DNA from: Furcasterigmium furcatum | Lineage: Eukaryota; Ascomycota; Sordariomycetes; Glomerellales; Plectosphaerellaceae | NCBI GenBank assembly: GCA_001599815.1 | Contig: BCIA01000007.1 | Coordinates: 1,240,001-1,304,000 of the forward strand | Length of the DNA stretch: 64,000 nt | Direction: 5' to 3' | Part shown: piece after piece, positions 20,501-30,206 of the stretch | Layout: every line of letters starts with the position of its first letter | Position numbering within the stretch: position 1 is the first letter of the stretch | Made by a program: the position numbers and the translations under genes | The notes under the pieces: model-generated | Databases searched by the model: none | What the model saw: the letters and a program-made list of their open reading frames with translations, nothing else | Told to the model about the DNA's origin: nothing

Positions 20501-20865
20501 AGACGTTCTCAGACTACAAGGAATCAACCGCCAGGAATCCCCCGCTTTGACTTCGCGTTGGCTACCGCCGCTGCTGACAAGCTCGATCTGTTCCTCAACT
20601 GAGTAATCTGGCGTGCGCGCATTTCCATCCTGCAGCCCAGCTCCTGTGGTGTTCGCTCTTCCGGTTCCATCTGTTAGTCTGATGGCCGAGCCCCTTCCCC
20701 TCTGTCAACGTCGGATTATGGGCCGTGCAGGGGGCAGAGCGGGGACGGATATGTGGACGGGAGTGAGCCGTGTTGCTAAAGTGACCGTAAAATCGATGTC
20801 TGTTCCATTCGTCCGCCGGGAGCATTTTTTGCCTGCCACGCATCTTGAGTTCTCATTGGAACAAT
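20501..20865. promoter_or_regulatory. spacer upstream of the hydratase 2 gene
   Basis: A 365-bp tandem spacer containing the 3' end of the crotonase and the promoter of the next gene. A GCGGGGACG box lies at 20739-20747, about 120 bp before the start codon, related to the CCGGGGAC boxes upstream of other cluster genes. Nothing else recognised. Confidence 0.35.
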
Positions 20866-21987
20866 ATGGCAAGTCCAGGGGCTGGGTTCAGATACCCAAC
20901 AAGGAAAGTCACCTGGCGGAAGCGTGATGTCCTCCTCTTCAACATCAGCATTGGGTGTGACGAGCCGCATTTCGTACACGTGAGTTCAGCCACCTCTAGA
21001 ACGATTGCTCTTCCGATATTCTGACTTGGTTCTATCCATAGGAGCTCGATGACAAGTTTAGTCCTTTTCCGACAATCCCATTGAGCCTTGGTACTCCCAG
21101 CACATCCCGACTGTCCAAAACGTTAGCCTAACCCTTGCCGACAGTCTTCAAGCTCGACAACCAAGATGTCATCGACTTTTACGCCAGCCAACGATCTACA
21201 AGAATCCCGAGAGTTCCGGAGCTGGACCCGAAATTTCTCGTCGATGGAGATCGTACCATCCAGTTCCTCCGGCCGTTACCAGTCAGCTCCGATGGCCGGG
21301 ACTTTGAGTTTCGTTCTCGAGTTCTTGGGGTCTATGACAAAGGAGATGCGGGCACAGTAGTACGGTCTGAAGACTTGCTCGTTGACGCCTCATCCGACGA
21401 AGCGTACGCCCGGATTGTGGGAAGCCTCTTCTACGTTGGACAAGGTAACTGGGGAGGTCCTAGGGGGCCTCCGGCCATAGCATACCCCCCTCCCAGCGAC
21501 AAAACTCCGGACCTCTCTATAATAATCCGTATTAACGAGCGAAGTGCCCATCTGTACCGGTACGAGCGGATTCAGGTCCTCAATCATCTTGCGCAATCGT
21601 TGACAGCCAGTAAGCCTAAACGGAGACTACAATCCTCTCCATGCCACGCCCGAGGTTGGCAAGGAAATGGGATTTGGGGGTATCATCATGCACGGTGTAT
21701 ATCTCTACAACTGCATTGCTCATGAGATCGTCAAACGGCTAGGAAAAGGCATCCCCACGAACATTCGGGAAGTTTCTGCCAGGTTTAAATCAGTCGTTCG
21801 GCCTGGCGATGTCATCTTGGTGAATCTGTGGAGGATTTGTGACCGGCAGCACTGGCTGGACAATTGGGAAGAAGTTCGTTGGAATGCCATCAAGAAGGAG
21901 GGGGGCGAGGTGTGCCTCTCTGACGGCCGAGCGCTCGTGAGTGCGGAGGGGACAGGGGCCGAAAGTACTGCAAGTAGTAGACTATAG
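20866..21987 (+). CDS. peroxisomal (R)-specific 2-enoyl-CoA hydratase 2 / MaoC-type dehydratase
   Basis: Four exons, 20866-20979, 21042-21090, 21145-21559 and 21615-21987, join in phase to 316 residues. It has the double-hotdog layout of fungal and animal hydratase 2: an N-terminal hotdog (WRKRDVLLFNISIGCDE, FYASQ, VVDGDR-like VDGDRTIQFLRPLP, GVYDKGDAGT, FYVGQGNWGGPRGP) and a C-terminal hotdog with the hydratase 2 motif RLNGDYNPLH, catalytic Asp and His included, then GFGGIIMHG. It adds water to 2-enoyl-CoA giving the (R)-3-hydroxy ester, as in the multifunctional protein of fungal peroxisomes. The C-terminus STASSRL is a PTS1. The third intron ends in AAG rather than CAG/TAG; only that choice restores the RLNGDYNPLH motif, so I accept it. 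No dehydrogenase domain is attached, so it is a stand-alone hydratase. Confidence 0.88.
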
Positions 21988-22371
21988 ATTTTCAAGTGAA
22001 TCCGAACAGTCTCCTTCCATTTGTCTGCACAATTAGAACCACCGTTCTGTCTTTGCCAATTCTCGACCCCTCTTCTTACCGTGGACGGTTGATGTTCCGT
22101 GCAAACCCCGTGTTCGGGATCCTCGTACCGGGGACAGTGACTCGACGCAAGAATGCGGGGACCACTAGGATGCGCCGAGGGGCTGGAAGATATGCCTGGG
22201 GTAAAGCTGGGGACTTGATAAAGGCATCGCCTGTCCACGCACTTGAAAGGAGAATCAAAACCTCAAGCTCCATTTCGAAGAAGCAGATCCTACCTGAACC
22301 GCATCTGTTCATTCTCTTCGTCAACAAACATACGGCAATCTGCTCTTTGATTCCCACTACCAACCGTCGCC
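21988..22371. promoter_or_regulatory. spacer upstream of the MFS permease
   Basis: A 384-bp tandem spacer. A CCGGGGAC box lies at 22128-22135, about 240 bp before the permease ATG. The box fits the SYGGRG consensus of the fungal carbon repressor CreA as well as a cluster-specific site. No gene seen. Confidence 0.35.
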
Positions 22372-24189
22372 ATGGAGAAGCTTGGCCCTGCATCCTTGAC
22401 CCATCTTGAAGATGGAGTCAAATCGGACACTGCAACCCCGACAATCGAGGTAAGCTTCTCGGTATTCTCGGTCAGGCTAAATTCAGAAGATTGACCGACC
22501 AGGTGGACGAGTCTCAGCAGTTCGATCCGCAGGAAACCAAGCGTCTTCTCCGCAGGATTGACCTCCGGTTGCTGCCCCTTCTGACAGTCCTCTATATCTT
22601 GTCGTTTATGGACAGATCCAACATTGGCAATGCTCGAGTCGCCGGCATGAATGACGATTTGGGTCTTACCGGGCCCCAATACAACATGGCACTTACGGTG
22701 TTTTTCTTCCCGTATGCTCTCTTTGAGGTGCCGAGTAACATCGTCCTCAAGATAATGAAGCCATCTCATTGGATAGCAATACTCGTAGTAACCTGGGGAA
22801 CGGTATGTCTTGTGCCACTTGTTTCTTTGGTCAAAGCTGATGTGCTGGCGGCTGGTATAGGTTCTGACCCTCCAAGGTATTGTCAAGACCTACGAGCAGC
22901 TGATCGTTACTCGTTTCCTTCTCGGGTTTGCCGAAGCTGGTTTCTTCCCTGCTGCAACTTACCTGTTGACCACATGGTACTGCCGCTGGGAATACCAAAC
23001 CCGTCTTGCGATTTTCTTTTCTGCAGCCTCGATGGCTGGTAGCTTTTCAGGCCTGCTCGCCTTCGCTATTCAGCACATGGACGGCGTTGCGGGATTAGGC
23101 GGATGGCGATGGATCTTCATCTTGGAAGGGATTTTGTAAGTTAACGGCAAACCTCCCGCGTTGCTAGCGACTGGCACGCACGTACCCGTCCGATGCTAAT
23201 GAAATCAGGACAGTTGCCATCGGCGTCGCAGTCCCGTGGATTCTACCTGACTCCCCATCCGCCGCCAGTTTTCTTTCCCAGGAGGAGAAGGACTTCATTC
23301 AGCGCCGACTCAGCCAAGATGGAGGCACAAAATCGGGAGAGGTTGGTACGACCGAACAGTTCCAGTGGGTGTATCTGAAAGAAGCCCTGGCCGACTACAA
23401 AATCTATCTTGGTGTTGCCATCTACTGGGGAAACAGGTGAGAACTCCTCCGCTGAACAGGCTGTAGGTGGAATCCACTGGACAATACTGACATTTTCGGC
23501 CTAGCATTTGCATTTACGCATTCAGCTTCTCCGCCCCTAACATCATTCGGCAGCTCGGCTACTCGGCGGCTGAGTCACAACTGCTCACTATCCCTATCTT
23601 CTTTGTGGGAGCTCTTGCTACCTATGGCCTTGCGAAATTGGCAGACAAGAGACAGAAGAGATGGCCCTTCATCGTACTGCCGTTTAGTATCTCCGCCGTC
23701 GGCTTCATAGCCCTCTTGGCTATTCCTCATCCCAAGCTTCCAGGATTGACGTATGCGTTCCTTTTCTGTATACCTGCAGGGCTATACCCGGCAGTCATTG
23801 GGTGTATATCTTGGGTGAGCAACAATCTTGCACCCTCGTGGAAGCGTGCTATCGGCATGGCCGTCCTTATGACCTTTGGGAACCTTGGGGGGGCCATCGG
23901 CTCAAACATATTCCTCGACGACCAGGCGCCCAGCTACCCCTTGGGATATGGGCTCTCGCTTGGTGTTGTTGCTTTGGGACTTGTCACAGTCTTCGTCTTG
24001 CGACATGTCCTCAACCGTCTCAACAAGGCAAGGGACGCGATGACAGAGGAGGAGGTGCGGAACTTGTACACCCGAGGTAAGCTCCCACGCCATGCCGCAT
24101 CAGTGTCCGAAGGCTGTTCCTGACTTGCCCATATAGATCAGTTGATTGAGATGGGAGACAAGTCGCCTCTCTTCAGATACGTCACTTGA
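22372..24189 (+). CDS. MFS permease of the allantoate/Dal5 (anion:cation symporter) family
   Basis: Six exons, 22372-22449, 22503-22802, 22861-23135, 23209-23436, 23505-24076 and 24137-24189, join in phase to 501 residues, typical of the family. About 12 membrane segments can be read. Family landmarks are LLRRIDLRLLPLLTVLYIL, SFMDRSNIGNARVAGM, LFEVPSNIVLKIMKPSHWI, RFLLGFAEAGFFPAATYLL, the central loop with ILPDSPSAASFLSQEEK, and the C-terminal WVSNNLAPSWKRAIGMAV. Dal5-type carriers import carboxylate anions, vitamins and small organic acids with protons. Inside this cluster it is likely to import the acid that the acyl-CoA synthetase activates; this is inference from position. No peroxisomal or vacuolar signal is evident, so plasma membrane is the expected place. 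Confidence 0.9.
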
Positions 24190-24614
24190 GGGATTCAAAT
24201 GGGTGATAGCTCTGGGATCCCAAAATGTTTGATTCAAGATTGTAGACTTGCAGTTAAAGGGATGCGGAAATCCTGGGACGCTCTGGTAACGCAATGGTGA
24301 ACAATTGTCGGGGAGGATCATTTTAGGATACACCGTTCACACCCATAGCAATTCCCATCTGCCGTATTTCCTGTGAGCAACTGCCATGTGAAGCGCCTCT
24401 GTTCAGTTCTTGTTGAAATTATCATCATGCTACCCAGGATCGGCCCGTGACGCGGAACATAGCGGGAGCACAACAACCGTTCCCACTCCGGGGAGCCGGG
24501 TTGAGAATCTCAGCCGATGCTTCCTCGAGATCAATAAAGTCCGCCTGAAAGGTGTCCTAGCGGCTTTCCATCCAGCCTAACACCTGCTTTGGTTCCCTGA
24601 CACGGCTTCCGAAA
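24190..24614. promoter_or_regulatory. spacer upstream of the acyl-CoA dehydrogenase
   Basis: A 425-bp spacer with the permease 3' end and the dehydrogenase promoter. A CCGGGGAG box lies at 24488-24495, about 120 bp before the ATG, beside CGG half sites (cggcccgtgacgcgg near 24440). No gene seen. Confidence 0.35.
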
Positions 24615-26089
24615 ATGGTCACCCAAGCCTCACCACCTCCCTTTGCTGATCCGCTCTGGGTCACCCGTGGCCACAGTGCATACTACAACGACGGGCACGC
24701 TCGGTTTAGAAAGGAAGTCAGAGCATATGTCGAAGAATTCATCAGCCCTTTTTGCGAAGAGTGGGAAGCCAAGGGCGAGATTCCCGTCGAGGTCAGTTGC
24801 GCATTCGAGTAAACCTCCAGTCCACAAAAGCCGAGTCCTGACTTCTAGGTGTGCAGGTTGTCAAGGAGCATGCTCGACGGGGATACATGGCCGCATCGGT
24901 GTTTCCCCTTGCGCCGGAATACCTCGATGGAATCCCGCTCCCAGGAGATGTCCTCCCGACCGAGTGGGATGAGTTCTACGACCTCATCTTGATGGACGAG
25001 ATCGCCCGGTGCGGATATCTAGGCGTTGTTTTCGGCCTTGCCTGCGGTAACATCATCGGCTTGCCGCCTGTCGTCCGTTTTGGGACTCCTGAGCAGAAAA
25101 GGCGATTCCTCCCCGACGTTTTCAGTGGAAAGACGCGCTTTTGCCTTGCCGTCACGGAGCCGGACGCAGGCTCTGACGTTGCTGGTATTACAACAACAGC
25201 TGTGCGCCGAGGGGACAAGTACATCGTCAACGGTTCCAAAAAATGGATCACCAACGCCGTCTGGGCCGATTACTGCACCGCTGCAGTTCGGACTGGTGGA
25301 GAGGGGCAGGGTGGCATCTCTGCCTTGGTGATCCGTCTGGACTCTCCTGGCGTCACTCGAAAGAGGATCTTCAACTCCGGGGTGTCTTCCAGCGGTATGG
25401 ATGCAGCCAGCCTTTGGAGATCAGCAGAGGGATCATCACTAATGATACGCAGGCTCGACCTTCATCACGTTCGATGACGTGGAGGTCCCGGTTGAGAACC
25501 TCCTCGGACAAGAGGATCAAGGATTCAGAATCATCATGTCGAGTAGGTCCCTTTTCTCGGGCAACATCGGCATAGAGCAACGGCTGACCGATGACTTCAA
25601 CGTGTAGACTTCAATCACGAGCGCATCTGGCTCTCTTGTACGGCACTTCGCATGGCTCGTGTCTGTGTGGAAGACTCCTTTGAACATGCCGAACGTAGAG
25701 AGACATTTGGAAAACCATTGATTTCAAATCAAATCATTCGGTCCAAGTTCGCCTCCGCCGGCAGAGAGATTGAGGCTGCGCACGCCTATCTAGAGCAGTT
25801 GGTGCACACCCTTGGCAGCTCACTCCGTCAGACTGGAAGGGAGCCTCCCGGAATCGGGGGTTTGTTGGCAAGCTCCAAGGTGTTATCCTGCCAAGTCTTG
25901 GAAAGGGTGACCAGGGAGGCCCAACAGGTCATGGGTGGTGTGGGATACTCTAGGGGTGGTAGGGGAGGGAGGGTCGAGCAGATCAGCCGAGATGTGCGGG
26001 TTATGGTCATCGGGGGAGGGAGTGAAGAGATTTTGACCGACTTATCTCTCAACCAGGAGATCAAGGCTTTGAAGGCATCCAGGTTGTAG
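24615..26089 (+). CDS. peroxisomal acyl-CoA dehydrogenase, isovaleryl/citronellyl-CoA type (AtuD-like role)
   Basis: Four exons, 24615-24791, 24857-25394, 25453-25542 and 25608-26089, join in phase to 428 residues. The FAD/acyl-CoA dehydrogenase signatures are clear: CLAVTEPDAGSDVAGITTTA (about 150), YIVNGSKKWITNAVWADY, FDDVEVPVENLLGQEDQGF, RRETFGKPLISNQIIRSKFA and REAQQVMGGVGYSRGG. The usual medium-chain catalytic Glu position (YEG) reads IGGGSEE, while a Glu sits in helix G (NFNHERIWLSC), the arrangement of isovaleryl- and long-chain dehydrogenases. It should therefore oxidise a branched or longer acyl-CoA to the 2-enoyl-CoA. The C-terminus KASRL is a PTS1; fungal microbodies are known to host acyl-CoA dehydrogenases. 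It is convergent with the carboxyltransferase gene. Confidence 0.9.
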
Positions 26090-26367
26090 ACTAGAAGAGA
26101 AAAGGCTGAACCAAGATTCATTGCTCGAGAGCCTGTCATCTAGATCTGTTATCGTGAGAGACTCATGACGCCATGTCCACCTGAACGAGCCCGGATTTAT
26201 GTGCACAGATAGATCTTAATGCAAGAGACCAAACCCTTAGGATGCATGTAAAGCAGTCTTCCTCCCTATCTTGGTAAGTTGTGATGATAGAAATGGATCG
26301 CAAAATAGCAGCCCAAGGCCATGCGATGTGCAAGAACATTTTCCAACAAGTCTATCAATTCTGTTCT

Positions 26368-28423
26368 CTACAATCTAGCAAGTCCCTGCTGACTCTCAGC
26401 ACCTTCGATCTTCTCAAGATTCACCACACTCAAGCAGACACCCAAGACATCCCGCGTATCTCTGGGGTCGATGACCCCGTCGTCAAGGAGATGAGCACTC
26501 GTATAGTAAGCCTGACTCTCCTTCTCGACCGAGTTTCTGAACTCGTCAATTCTTGAGCGTCCTTTAGCCGCAGCTGCTTTGGCCGCCTCCGGTCCAGCTT
26601 TCTTGGCAGCACTGCCGGCCTGGACAATTTCCATGACGCCTGCAAGCTGGTCCGGACCCATCACACTGCACCGTCCGCATGGCCAGGTAAACATGAACCT
26701 GGGCTGGTAGGCTCTCCCACACATGGCATAATTGCCAGCGCCGTATGAAGATCCCAGAATGACCGAGATTTGGGGCACTTTGGAGCAGCTTACCGCTGCA
26801 ACGAACTGTGCGCCCTTCTTGATGATGGCTGCGCGTTCCGATTTGGAGCCGACCATGAATCCGGTGACGTTGTGAAGGTAAATAATGGGCATGTTCCTGG
26901 ATTTAAATCAGTATGGACACGGAGAGCTCGCGCACTCGGTGAACTTGGTGGCAGCATCGCACGTACCTCTGGTTGCACAGCCGGATGAACTGAGCGCCCT
27001 TGGATGCCTCGTCAGGGTGAATGACGGGGGTCTGGTTTCCAATGATTCCAACGCGGAAGCCTAAATCACTCTGATAAGTAACCCTCTTGCAAATTGGCCG
27101 TGCTGCGAAAGCATACCGTGAATCTCGGCCCAGCAAGTGAGCAGATTCTTGCCATACGTGGGCTTGAACACAGCGAGGCGCGAGTCATCAACCAATCTCA
27201 GGACCACCTCGCCCATGTCGAAAGGCTTCCTGATATCCGTATTGACAAGAGAAAATATGTCATCGACACCATAACGAGGAGCAAGGGGCGCGGACAAGTG
27301 CCGGGGCAATGTTGGAGGTTCCAGAGTTCGCGCCCATTCTCGAGCCTTCCGAATCGCGTCAAACCTGGACGGATCTGTCAGTAGATGTAGCTCACAGCTA
27401 GCTTCAAAGAATGCGAACTTACTCGTCCGTCGCAATTTGGTCTGCCAGGCCAGTGATGGTTGCATGCATCTCCGCGCCACCGAGCGTCTCGGCATCAATG
27501 ACCTCTCCTATGGCCATCTTCACCAGCGGAGGCCCGCCCAAGAACACCTGGGCTTGGTTTTTGACAAAGATGGTGTAATCCGAGAGACCGGGAAGATAAG
27601 CGCCTCCAGCCGTGGAAGATCCGAACACCACACTGCACGACGGGATCCCCGTCTGGCTGCGCCGAGACAGGTCGCGGAACATTTCTCCAGCTCGGTGGAA
27701 CACTCGGAACTGCTGTGGGAGGTATGCCCCCGCCTGGGCAGCCATGGTAAGTATCTCATCAGACTTTCAGGCCGGGGTGGGCAAACTCACAGCTTGTGCA
27801 AGGCCTATCACTGGGAGTCGGTTTTCGGTCGCAATCTGGGACACTCGGTTGTGCTTCAGGACTGAGGACAATCAGTCAGCTTATTACTTCGCAATCTTCT
27901 CGGCCCTCGGCACGGACTTGTATACTCATTCCATGATCCTCCTTTGATCGAAGGGATGTGGGAGATGACCATAACCGCTTGACCGCTAGAATCGGTCAGA
28001 TGTCTGGGTTCCTGAGATGAAGGCCGCAAGAAGGACCAGGCGGCGTGTAACAGTTACCTGACTTTTCCGATGCCGGCGACGAGACTAGCACATGGAGTAG
28101 AGTCGAGGCCAAAGCCTGCGAAGGGAGCCAATTCCAGGAATGGAGAATCTTGATCCAGGAGCAGCGTGATTCGTTCTCGGGCTGGATGGCAGTGAGCAGG
28201 CCAGGTCATTGACGATGAAGAGGGGGGCAGGTGACGAACCTAGAATCTGGCCCCGTTCATGATGCAGACATTTGGATCGATCGTCTCCTTCAGAGCTGGC
28301 CCATTTCAAAGACGCTTCGAACTTTTCCAGAACATCTTTCCAGGAGTCTCGATTGTCCTGGAAGAGAGGCTGTCGCAAGTCGAACTTTGTGAGTCCCACG
28401 GGAAGCGGCACTACGTCAGGCAT
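26368..28423 (-). CDS. acyl-CoA carboxylase carboxyltransferase (beta) subunit, MCC/geranyl-CoA carboxylase family
   Basis: Eight exons join in phase: 28423-28240, 28181-28058, 27985-27918, 27861-27791, 27733-27423, 27364-27117, 27060-26967 and 26896-26368, giving 542 residues, the MCC-beta length. Family landmarks in order: ARERITLLLDQDSPFLEL, GAYLPQQFRVFHR, FGSSTAGGAYLPGLSDY, FLGGPPLVKMAIGE, LGGAEMHATITGLAD, NMPIIYLHNVTGFMVGSK and LGSSYGAGNYAMCGRAYQPR. It transfers carboxyl from biotin to the gamma (methyl) carbon of a 3-methyl-2-enoyl-CoA. It has no mitochondrial presequence and ends GLARL, an acceptable PTS1 (ARL), unlike the ordinary mitochondrial enzyme. In the active-site region it reads PGLSDY where classical MCC has PAMSDE or PAMADE, hinting at another substrate. 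The third intron starts with an unusual GTCCGT. Confidence 0.88.
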
Positions 28424-28955
28424 CTTAGGGGTTTTGGCGGTTGAACGAGCTGTTTGCGGTGCGAAGTAACAAGTATCACAGGACAGAGTGAAGTGAGATC
28501 AGAAGTCCATTGGCCATTTGCAGAGATAATTCAAGCTCTATCACGACCTCGGTTCATGAGCCGTGTGGTGGGTTTGGGTATCCTCGCCCGGCTCAATAGC
28601 CGTGCTGCTGAGCCGTGCCTTGTTACCGACCTCGCAGCCCCCTTAGAATGTCACCAGGAACATCAGGGCCGAGGCATTCCCGCCCCCGGGTCTAAAACCG
28701 ACCTGTTATTCTCGGGGACTTTGTACTTCACGAATCGGGTATGGACTGATGTCTCTGGAGAGCGTCAGGCTACCTGCGGCCGCTCTGTCGATGTTGTCAG
28801 TGGAGGCGAAATCCGGGACAAACGGCGCAAACGGGGCTCTTTGATCTTCGGTGTAGTAATTGCAATGAATCCATTCCAATTAGAATCAACGGAGATTATC
28901 CAGTGTTCACGACGGGTACAGTCATTCCAGCCTATTCACTCGCGATTCTGCAGCA
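28424..28955. promoter_or_regulatory. spacer upstream of the carboxyltransferase gene
   Basis: A 532-bp spacer between tandem minus-strand genes. It holds CCTCGG at 28547-28552 and CCGAGG at 28669-28674, matching the CCTCGG core recognised by the fungal fatty-acid regulators FarA/FarB, and a TCGGGGAC box at 28712-28719. A plus-strand open frame (28454-29029) is a chance frame. Confidence 0.4.
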
Positions 28956-29813
28956 TCATAGCCTCGAAGCCTTCCCCTGATTCAAGTTGTCCCAATCCAC
29001 AAACCGCTTCCCAGACTGGAACCCCTTGATCCCGACGGCAGATTCCGCGTCGGGCCTCATCATGGCTCCAAAGACTTTCTCAATTGCCTTGTCCTGGTCC
29101 GGATGCCCACCATGCTTCCAACCTGCCGAGATGACGGATTTACACATGGTCGACGCGCCGGGAGCGCACCTCGCGAGATCCTTCAACAGCTCTTCCAGGA
29201 GATCGTCGAGGCCCGATTGGTCCTTTGCAAGTCCGTGAACTGCTTTGATGACTGCGAGCTCGCTAACGGGAATGGTTCTCCCCGTGAGCATCGCCTCCCT
29301 CGTGAGGGCGACGCCCCATTCTCTGATCAGAAACTTGGATATGATGGCCGGACAAAGCCCCAGCTTGACTTCGCTCAGCGTCACCGTGGCGGAGGAGACC
29401 GCGAGGCGAATGTCGCAGGCAAACGCGAGCCCGATGCCACCAGCGTAGCAGGGGCCGTTCATGGCCGCGATGGTGACTTGGGGCGCCTCCTCGATGGCCC
29501 GGAACAGTTGCGTGAACTTTTGGAATTCCTCCAAAGTCTTGCTGTCGCTCTTCCCGACCGGAGTTGATGACTTGCCCAAGTCCATGCCGGTGCAGAAGAA
29601 CTTGCCCTCGGCCGTAATGATGATGCGGGATACGGTGTGGTCACGGGCGAGGTTTCGGAACGTGTCGGTCAGTTGAGACACCATGGTCGCCGTCAAGGCA
29701 TTGCCATTTCGAGGTCGTCGGAGCAATACCTTGACATTGCGTCCTGAACGGTAGATGTCAAGGTCTTTCTCGTGCTGGATGATGTCCCACGCCAAAGAAT
29801 CTCCAGGTGCCAT
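28956..29813 (-). CDS. peroxisomal methylglutaconyl/isohexenylglutaconyl-CoA hydratase-type crotonase (AtuE/LiuC-like role)
   Basis: Intronless, 285 residues from the Met at 29813 (context CCCACCATGG, excellent); the frame stays open to 30080, but the extra N-terminus has no family match. Crotonase landmarks are LRRPRNGNALTATMV, FFCTGMDLGKSS, MNGPCYAGGIGLAFACDI and TLSEVKLGLCPAIISKFL. At the first catalytic Glu position of enoyl-CoA hydratase it has Gly (GGIGLA), while the second Glu (SEVKLGL) is kept. SEVKxGLxPAxIS is characteristic of the bacterial LiuC/AtuE hydratases that act on 3-methylglutaconyl- or isohexenylglutaconyl-CoA, the product of the neighbouring carboxylase. C-terminus KASRL is a PTS1. 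It shares a 393-bp divergent promoter with the biotin carboxylase gene. Confidence 0.88.
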   Translation of the reverse strand: MAPGDSLAWDIIQHEKDLDIYRSGRNVKVLLRRPRNGNALTATMVSQLTDTFRNLARDHTVSRIIITAEGKFFCTGMDLGKSSTPVGKSDSKTLEEFQKFTQLFRAIEEAPQVTIAAMNGPCYAGGIGLAFACDIRLAVSSATVTLSEVKLGLCPAIISKFLIREWGVALTREAMLTGRTIPVSELAVIKAVHGLAKDQSGLDDLLEELLKDLARCAPGASTMCKSVISAGWKHGGHPDQDKAIEKVFGAMMRPDAESAVGIKGFQSGKRFVDWDNLNQGKASRL

Positions 29814-30206
29814 GGTGGGTTCAACTGTCCCAAGCGTTGACGTTTTCGCTGGAGGATAGAGAATCGCAGATTTCGGCCTTGGCCAACGAAAGAGGCTTGG
29901 AAATATTCCCTTGGTGGTGCGAGTTCGCAGAATGCCAGCTCTCAACTCTTGTTGGAGCGGTCCAGCTCTCCATTCCCCCTTAATTACTCTAGTTCTCAGT
30001 TGAAGGTGAAAGCCGGGGGTGGGGACGGCCACGGACGGCAATGCTGGCGCGAGCACATTCCCGTGCTGAAGCTTCTCCATTCAAATGACCTCTTGTTGAA
30101 TGTGGCTATCTGTCTCCGGATCTGAAAATTAAAGGGACCGTTCGAGTAGCCGGCAACTCCCCTCTACTGTAAAATCTCAGTCTCCGTAGTAACCCTCCGC
30201 GCCACC
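29814..30206. promoter_or_regulatory. divergent promoter of second crotonase and biotin carboxylase
   Basis: A 393-bp spacer between start codons on opposite strands, nearly the same length as the other divergent promoter of the cluster (391 bp). The crotonase frame remains open through most of it. CCGGA and CCGGC elements near 30116 and 30151 are the only half sites noticed. Confidence 0.45.

Noticed and set aside
28454..29029. 191-codon plus-strand open frame between carboxyltransferase and second crotonase
   Set aside because: Mostly spacer sequence, runs into the crotonase 3' end on the other strand, no recognisable protein features.
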